Assembly: GCA_036278595.1 (NCBI GenBank)
Contig: DASUKS010000039.1
Coordinates: forward strand, 1-19,168
Length of the DNA: 19,168 nucleotides
Direction: 5' to 3'
Source: JADMII01 sp036278595
GTDB lineage: Bacteria; Chloroflexota; Dehalococcoidia; DSTF01; JACRBR01
In this document: piece by piece, positions 14,874 to 19,168 of the stretch
Layout of the letters: each line of letters opens with the position of its first letter
How positions within the stretch are numbered: the first letter of the stretch is position 1
The notes under the pieces: generated by a model
Database searches by the model: none
What the model was told of the DNA's origin: nothing
Seen by the model: the letters and a program-made list of their open reading frames with translations, nothing else
Position numbers and translations under genes: made by a program

Positions 14874-16316
14874 TTACCCGATCGCGGTGCCGCCGACGGT
14901 CATCCCGCTGATTAAGGTCGTCGGCACGCCGACGCCGACCGGCACGGACTGCCCGTCCTTGCCGCAGGTCCAGCGCCCGTCGCTCAGCTCGAAGTCACTG
15001 CCGACCGCCGTCACCTTGCGCAGCACGTCCGGCCCGTTGCCGATCAGGTTCACGTTGCGGATCGGCGCCGTGATGCGGCCCCCCTCGATCATGTACCCCT
15101 CGGTCACGCTGAAGACGAAGTCGCCGTTGCTGATGTTCACCTGGCCGCCGTTGAACGCGACGCAGTAGATGCCGCGGTCCACCGAGCCGATGATCTCCTC
15201 CGGCGCCGACTGGCCCGCCAGCATGTAGGTGTTGGTCATGCGCGGCATCGGGTAGTGCTTGAAGGACTGGCGCCGGCCGTTCCCCGTCGGCGCCACCCCG
15301 AAGTGCTTCGTGCTCATCTCGTCCTGGATGTAGCCGCGCAGCACGCCGTTCTCGATCAGGACGTTACGTCCGGGCAGGTTGCCCTCGTCGTCGATGTTGA
15401 TCGAGCCGCGGCTGTCGCGGATCGTGCCATCATCGACGACCGTGCACAGCTCGGACGCGACAACGTTCCCGACCTGGTCCGTGTAGTTGCTCGTGCGCTT
15501 GCGGTTGAAGTCGGCCTCGAGGCCGTGGCCGATCGCTTCGTGCAGCAGGATGCCACTGTCGCCCGCCGCCAGCACAACGGGGAACGTGCCCGCCGGCGCG
15601 TCGATCGCCGACTGCAGCACGACGGCCTGGCGCGCCGCCTCCTCGGCGAGCGCCTCCGGGGTGTGCGTCTCGAAGTAGGCCATGCCCATGCGGCCGCCGC
15701 CGCCCCAGCGCGCGGTCTGGCGATCGCCGTCGCGCTCGGAGAGGCACGACACGTTGAACCGCACGAGCGGCTGCACGTCGCCGGTGATCCGCCCGTCGCT
15801 CGTTACGATCATCACGTGCTTCAGCTCATCGACGAAGTTGATGTCGACGCGCGCGATGCTCGGGTCGAAGCGCCACGCGGCCACGTCCGCGCGGCGGATC
15901 AGGTCGACCTTCTCGATCGGCGCGACGCCGATCGTGCTGGCCGAAGGCTCGTAGTAGTTCGCCGACTCGTAGTGGACGACGTCGATCGGCGGCGCCTTGT
16001 CGCCCCGGGACGCGATGCGCGCTGCCGTGTCGGCGGCGCGCCTCATGGCGTCGCGCGACAGGTCCTCCGTGAACGCGTAGCCGATGGCGTCGCCCTGCAG
16101 CACGCGTACGCCGAGGCCCTGCGTGATGCTGCGGCTCGCGGTCTTCACCGCCTGCTGCTCGAAGGTCACATTCGAGCCTTCGCGGTGCTCGAAGAACAGC
16201 TCCGCGCGGTCGCCGCCGCGGCTCATCGCGACGCCGAGCAATTCACTCGCCGTCGCCTCGTCGAGGCTGTAATGCTCGCGGAAATACGCCTCGGACTGCC
16301 GCCCGACGTCTGTCAT
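14874..16316 (-). CDS. tldD: TldD family zinc metalloprotease (catalytic subunit)
   Basis: A 480-residue protein, the normal TldD length. The N-terminal part has GDRAELFFEHREGSNVTFEQ and a SRSITQGLGVRVLQGDAIGY block. The zinc motif HEAIGH (259-264) lies in GILLHEAIGHGLEADFNRKR. The C-terminus has NGVLRGYIQDEMSTKHFG, GNGRRQSFKHYPMPRMTNTY and the closing CGKDGQSVPVGVGVPT with Cys451, the expected additional zinc ligand. With PmbA/TldE it makes a cytosolic chamber that cuts unstructured peptides. ATG 16316 is preceded by GGAGGTGAC, an almost perfect ribosome site. It heads an operon with the micro-ORF, PAP2 phosphatase and pmbA. Having tldD and pmbA separated by a membrane phosphatase is unusual, since they are usually adjacent or at distant loci. 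Confidence 0.96.
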   Translation of the reverse strand: MTDVGRQSEAYFREHYSLDEATASELLGVAMSRGGDRAELFFEHREGSNVTFEQQAVKTASRSITQGLGVRVLQGDAIGYAFTEDLSRDAMRRAADTAARIASRGDKAPPIDVVHYESANYYEPSASTIGVAPIEKVDLIRRADVAAWRFDPSIARVDINFVDELKHVMIVTSDGRITGDVQPLVRFNVSCLSERDGDRQTARWGGGGRMGMAYFETHTPEALAEEAARQAVVLQSAIDAPAGTFPVVLAAGDSGILLHEAIGHGLEADFNRKRTSNYTDQVGNVVASELCTVVDDGTIRDSRGSINIDDEGNLPGRNVLIENGVLRGYIQDEMSTKHFGVAPTGNGRRQSFKHYPMPRMTNTYMLAGQSAPEEIIGSVDRGIYCVAFNGGQVNISNGDFVFSVTEGYMIEGGRITAPIRNVNLIGNGPDVLRKVTAVGSDFELSDGRWTCGKDGQSVPVGVGVPTTLISGMTVGGTAIG

Positions 16317-16403
16317 GTCACCTCCGCCGCTGCTGTCGCCCCATCATGATAACGGCTCCCACAGCGTGAACTGTCCCACGTCTGGATGATCGGCCGCCGA
16401 CGC

Positions 16404-16865
16404 CTAACGGACGATGCCCTCGTGCCGGACAGCATCGATTTCAAGCGCGAGCGTCAGGCGCGGCTCCCAGTCGACGCCGCGATACTGCGGGAACTTGCGC
16501 CGGATGCGCCGCCACGCCGTATCGCGCTCCACGCCGCGGGCCTCCCGGACGTGGCAGCGCAGGATCGCGCGCCGCAGCCTGCTCCAGTCGTCGAAGTAGT
16601 CGTCGATAAGCACAACGGCGCGCGGATTCTCGGCGATGTGCCGCGCCGTGCGGTAGTCAGGGCCGATATCGATGTACAGCGTGCGATGGCCATCGTATAC
16701 CGGGCAGACGGGGATCACGTGCGGCTCGCCGTCCGCGCTTGCGGTCGCCACGCGGCAGACGTGCGCCTGCGTGATGTAGCGCCGGACAGCCGGCGCGAGC
16801 GGCGACGGCTCCCGTCTGCGCGTCCGCGGGCGCGGCGGCTTCTTCGCGGGCACTCTCGCTGGCAT
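16404..16865 (-). CDS. PPOX-class split-barrel flavin/F420-binding protein
   Basis: A 153-residue cytosolic protein. After a basic Pro/Arg-rich N-terminal tail (1-22), residues 24-150 have the pyridoxamine-5'-phosphate-oxidase-like split barrel: AHVCRVATASADGEPHVIPV (34-53), HRTLYIDIG, ARHIAENPRAVVLIDDY (74-90) and the WEPRLTLALEID strand near the end. The conserved ATA..G.PH.IPV pattern is typical of FMN- or F420-dependent PPOX proteins (compare TIGR03668-type enzymes). The exact cofactor and substrate are not determined. AAGGAGGT sits 5 bases before ATG 16865. It lies 2 bases after the methyltransferase stop, so the two are cotranscribed. Confidence 0.88.
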   Translation of the reverse strand: MPARVPAKKPPRPRTRRREPSPLAPAVRRYITQAHVCRVATASADGEPHVIPVCPVYDGHRTLYIDIGPDYRTARHIAENPRAVVLIDDYFDDWSRLRRAILRCHVREARGVERDTAWRRIRRKFPQYRGVDWEPRLTLALEIDAVRHEGIVR

Positions 16866-16867
16866 CG

Positions 16868-17635
16868 CTACCTCCTTGCCGGGCCGTCATCCCTGCGCGC
16901 CACGAACGCGAGGCTCTTCGGCCAGACGTACGCGCCGAGCGTATCGACCGCGGCGATGAAGCGCGATCGCCCGAATGCGGCGCGCAGCCGCCGCCGCCAC
17001 GACGGCGGCCGCGCGGCGCGCTCCTGCGCCACCGCGATGGCGACCGCCTGCTCGAACTCGCTGGGCGCGCGTCGCCGCGTCCCGCGCACGAAGTCGACCG
17101 CGCAGAACCGCAGCCAGAACAGCGAATCGACGAAGTGCAGGTAGCGCATCGACTCGACGCGGAGGCCGGCGGCCCCGAGCTGCGCGAACAGCCGCCGCGG
17201 CGCATAGATGCGGATGTGGCCTCCCGGCGTATCCCAGTAGCCGCGCGACAGCCGCCAGAACACCAATTCGGTGAAGTGCGATGGCACGGCGCCGAACATC
17301 CGCCCGCCCGGACACAGCACGCGCGCGATCTCGCGCATCGCGCCGGTGTCATCGGGCAGGTGTTCGAGCGTCTCGGTGCAAATCACGGCATCGAAGGTGC
17401 CGGCGCGGAACGGCAGCCTGCTCGCATCGCCCACGATGTACTGCAGCGGATCGCTGCCGCGCGCCCGCGCCTCGCGCAGCACCGCCGCATCGTAGTCCAC
17501 GCCGATGGCGGCGCAGCCGCGCGCCACCGCGGCCCGCAGGTGCCGCCCGTCGCCGCAACCCGCGTCGAGCACCCGCCCGCCCGCGCGCAGCAGTTTGGGG
17601 TCGATGCTCAGTTTCGAAGACGTGATCTCAGGCAT
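16868..17635 (-). CDS. Class I SAM-dependent methyltransferase
   Basis: A 255-residue protein. Motif I is RVLDAGCGDGRHL (21-33), the ribose-binding acidic residue is Asp47 in IGVDYD, motif II is GDASRLPF (69-76) and the post-II motif is FDAVICTETLEHLPD (81-95), followed by the Methyltransf_11-type LCPGGRMFGAVPS. Residues 140-180 (IRIYAPRRLFAQLGAAGLRV, MRYLHFVDSLFWLRF) fit a substrate-side region like that of lipid or glycan methyltransferases, with a hydrophobic patch. The C-terminal 70 residues are Arg rich. No Shine-Dalgarno sequence is clear at ATG 17635. It heads a two-gene unit with the PPOX protein. The acceptor substrate is unknown. Confidence 0.9.
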   Translation of the reverse strand: MPEITSSKLSIDPKLLRAGGRVLDAGCGDGRHLRAAVARGCAAIGVDYDAAVLREARARGSDPLQYIVGDASRLPFRAGTFDAVICTETLEHLPDDTGAMREIARVLCPGGRMFGAVPSHFTELVFWRLSRGYWDTPGGHIRIYAPRRLFAQLGAAGLRVESMRYLHFVDSLFWLRFCAVDFVRGTRRRAPSEFEQAVAIAVAQERAARPPSWRRRLRAAFGRSRFIAAVDTLGAYVWPKSLAFVARRDDGPARR

Positions 17636-17793
17636 CTACCAACGCGCCCGTATGAGGTAGGGGCGGTCCAACTGCCCGCCCGTCCCGATGACGATCGACG
17701 TCCACCGTACGACGACGTGCGCCGACCGCCGATCCATCTTCCAATCTTCCAGCTTCTGATGCGCGTGGAACCGCGTGAGCCGCGTGAGCACGG

Positions 17794-18531
17794 CTACGTC
17801 ATCCGCATCCCTTCGAGGTGCGCCAGATCGTTGAGCCGCCAGAGCGCGCGCCGCTCGCCCGAAGCGCGGATGGACGTGATCGAGGCGTTAAACGCGTAGA
17901 ACGGGAAGTCGCTCGGCAACCCCATCATCTCCGCCACGTACGACTGAATCACGCCGCCGTGGCACGTCACGGCCACCTTCTTCCCCGGGTTCTCTTCGAC
18001 GATGCGGTTGATCGCGCCCGCAATGCGGTCGCGGAAGTGGCGGCTCGGCTCGGAGCCCGGCAGGTTGTCCCACGTCGGGTTCTCCTCGAACCGGCGCTTG
18101 ATGTCCTGGTGCGTCACGCCCTCTGGCAGCGCTGCCGTCTCGAGGTCGACGCCGGCCCGGCGCGTCGGCTCGTTGATCTCCTGCAGGTCATCGATGACGG
18201 TGATCTCGTGACCGGTGAGCTTCGCGATGGCGAGCCCGGTGTTGTACGCGCGCTGCAGCGGACTGCTGTAGATCGCATCGACGCCGTACTCCGCCATCCG
18301 GGCGCCGAGCCGCCGCGCCTGCTCCTCGCCGACGGGCGTCAGCGGCGGGTCATATTCCGCCTGCCGGCCCTCCTCCCGTGCCACGTTGCCGCCGGACTGC
18401 CCGTGGCGGATCAGGTAGATGCGCACCAGGTTGTCGCCGCGCAGCAGCAGCACGTCCTGGAAGTAATAGGCCATCGGGTCGATGGGCGCCGGTTGCGTCT
18501 GCGGGTTGCGATCGGGATCGGAGATGCTCAT
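17794..18531 (-). CDS. Histidine phosphatase superfamily protein (phosphoglycerate-mutase-like)
   Basis: A 245-residue protein. After a Pro/Gln-rich start, VRIYLIRHGQSGGN (36-49) has the RHG motif with the phosphorylated His43. SSPLQRAYNTG holds Arg94, DLQEINEP gives the acid Glu118, and VAVTCHGGVIQSYV (186-199) gives the second catalytic His191. These complete the active site of the branch 1 histidine phosphatases. Relatives include cofactor-dependent phosphoglycerate mutase, CobC and broad phosphatases; the sequence does not choose among them. ATG 18531 is selected; an in-frame TTG at 18567 would add 12 residues. No ribosome site is visible, but TACCTT ends 7 bases before the ATG, compatible with a leaderless transcript. 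The parS-like site lies 64 bases upstream. Confidence 0.9.
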   Translation of the reverse strand: MSISDPDRNPQTQPAPIDPMAYYFQDVLLLRGDNLVRIYLIRHGQSGGNVAREEGRQAEYDPPLTPVGEEQARRLGARMAEYGVDAIYSSPLQRAYNTGLAIAKLTGHEITVIDDLQEINEPTRRAGVDLETAALPEGVTHQDIKRRFEENPTWDNLPGSEPSRHFRDRIAGAINRIVEENPGKKVAVTCHGGVIQSYVAEMMGLPSDFPFYAFNASITSIRASGERRALWRLNDLAHLEGMRMT

Positions 18532-18594
18532 CGGGCACAAGGTACGGGCGCCCTCGCGGTCGGACAAGCCGCGCGGCGTGGCTCCGGCGCCCGT

Positions 18595-18610
18595 TGTTTC
18601 ACGTGAAACA
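18595..18610. promoter_or_regulatory. parS: parS-like ParB-binding centromere site
   Basis: TGTTTCACGTGAAACA is a perfect 16-bp palindrome and matches the conserved bacterial chromosomal parS consensus (TGTTnCACGTGAAACA type). It lies in the spacer between the divergent histidine phosphatase and thiolase genes. A half-site GTTTCAC occurs at 18749-18755. parS sites usually cluster near oriC, where ParB binds, spreads and recruits SMC. Confidence 0.85.
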
Positions 18611-18733
18611 TTCGTTCTTCCCGCCGCCGCCGCGAGCGCCCGCGCGGCGTTCCTGGCGCCGCGGTTTGCATCGCCCGCGCTTCGATTTTCGCATTCGGCG
18701 CGGGCGGTCTAGTCCGTATTCGCACGACCGCGA

Positions 18734-18739
18734 TACAAT
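18734..18739 (+). promoter_or_regulatory. -10 box of the thiolase promoter
   Basis: TACAAT, one base from the TATAAT consensus, lies 36 bases before the GTG start. A weak -35 candidate TAGTCC (18710-18715) stands 18 bp upstream. The predicted leader of about 30 bases includes the AGGAGG ribosome site and a parS half-site. Confidence 0.5.
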
Positions 18740-18775
18740 GAATGCACAGTTTCACATTCATGAGGAGGAAATCGC

Positions 18776-19168
18776 GTGGCGAAGGATGTAGTCATCGTAG
18801 AAGCGCTGCGGACGGCGATGGGCCGCCGCGGCGGCATGCTGTCGGGTACGCACCCCGTCACGCTCGGGGCGAAGGTGCTGAACGAGGTGGTCCGCCGCGC
18901 CGGCATTGACCCGGGCACGGTCGGCGACGTCGTATTCGGCAACGTCTCGCAGGTCGGGGAGCAGGCCGCCAACATCGGCCGCAACGTCGTGCTCGAGGCA
19001 GGGTTCCCGTACACGGTGCCCGGCACCACGGTCGACCGCCAGTGCGGCTCGGGCCAGCAGGCGATCCACTTCGCGTCGAACCTGATCGCGTCGGGCGTCG
19101 TCGACATCGCGATCGGCGGCGGCGTCGAAGTGATGTCGCGCGTGCCGATGGGCTCGAACTTCCAGGTC
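18776..19168 (+). CDS. Thiolase (acetyl-CoA C-acyltransferase), 3' partial
   Basis: The frame is open to the window end: 131 codons, about the first third of a 390-400-residue thiolase. The start MAKDVVIVEALRTAMGRRGG is the standard thiolase N-terminus, and VVFGNVSQVGEQAANIGRNV (52-71) and VPGTTVDRQCGSGQQAIHFA (81-100) are diagnostic. Cys90 in DRQCGSGQQA is the acyl-accepting nucleophile. Family members either cleave 3-ketoacyl-CoA in beta-oxidation or condense acetyl-CoA; the part seen does not decide. GTG 18776 is chosen because AGGAGG (18763-18768) lies 7 bases before it and residue 2 onward matches the family start. The catalytic His and second Cys are beyond the window. Confidence 0.95.
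   Translation, partial: MAKDVVIVEALRTAMGRRGGMLSGTHPVTLGAKVLNEVVRRAGIDPGTVGDVVFGNVSQVGEQAANIGRNVVLEAGFPYTVPGTTVDRQCGSGQQAIHFASNLIASGVVDIAIGGGVEVMSRVPMGSNFQV

Noticed and set aside
15255..16349. 364-codon + strand open frame opposite tldD
   Set aside because: Arg/Val/Asp-rich low-complexity product and no ribosome site; the minus strand has full TldD signatures.
4340..16375. Shared GTGAACTGTC decamer at 4340-4349 and 16366-16375
   Set aside because: A single 10-base match in 19 kb is near chance expectation, and the flanks do not align.
17661..17681. GGGCGG/CCGCCC hairpin in the spacer beyond the histidine phosphatase stop
   Set aside because: Six-bp stem with a 9-base loop and no T-tract; common by chance in G+C-rich DNA.
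18378..18791. + strand open frame spanning the parS-like site into the thiolase start
   Set aside because: Arg-rich composition, overlaps the histidine phosphatase and the thiolase leader, and has no ribosome site or family resemblance.

Overview
The window is high-G+C bacterial chromosome (roughly two thirds G+C by eye, not computed). It carries 16 or 17 protein genes, one of them a 28-codon micro-ORF, and no RNA genes, insertion sequences or CRISPR arrays. The combination of a PgpH-type 7TM-HD protein, a TldD/PmbA pair, a RarA-DUF72 pair, a dockerin-bearing secreted protein and weak or absent Shine-Dalgarno sequences at several genes would suit a Chloroflexota bacterium. That placement is inference from gene content only.

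Layout. Positions 1-1277 (+): the 3' part of a secreted M23-peptidase-like protein ending in two dockerin-like calcium loops. 1290-2423 (-): a lipoprotein alpha/beta hydrolase, convergent with it. 2556-4195 (-): a two-gene unit of a J-domain/Ig-like fusion and a translationally coupled helical protein of unknown function. 4428-6706 (+): rarA followed by a DUF72 gene. 6797-7285 (+): a very acidic, probably disordered protein, convergent with an Hsp20 gene (7408-7800, -) across a perfect 18-bp hairpin. 7984-8841 (-): htpX, divergent from a NYN-domain/zinc-ribbon gene (9217-10158, +). 10350-12581 (-): a 7TM-HD phosphodiesterase. 12806-16316 (-): a tight four-gene operon tldD, micro-ORF, PAP2 phosphatase, pmbA/tldE. 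16404-17635 (-): a methyltransferase and a split-barrel PPOX protein. 17794-18531 (-): a histidine phosphatase. 18776-end (+): the first third of a thiolase.

How the genes work together. Much of the centre concerns protein quality control and stress: J-domain protein, Hsp20, membrane protease HtpX, RarA at stalled forks, and the TldD/TldE protease. The acidic-protein gene and hsp20 share an identical promoter-like element, TTACGC-N20-TACGCT, which suggests a common regulator. The PAP2 and M23-like proteins point to the cell envelope, and the 7TM-HD protein to cyclic di-AMP turnover.

The most notable non-coding feature is a perfect 16-bp palindrome matching the bacterial parS centromere consensus at 18595-18610, which would place this region in the origin-proximal, ParB-bound part of the chromosome. 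A 3 x 20-bp tandem array lies at 10241-10300, and several spacers hold degenerate short-period repeats. No obvious new defence or mobile system is visible. The best candidates for something undescribed are the shared stress-type promoter with its acidic protein, the micro-ORF inside the tldD-pmbA operon, and the J-domain/Ig fusion with its coupled partner.
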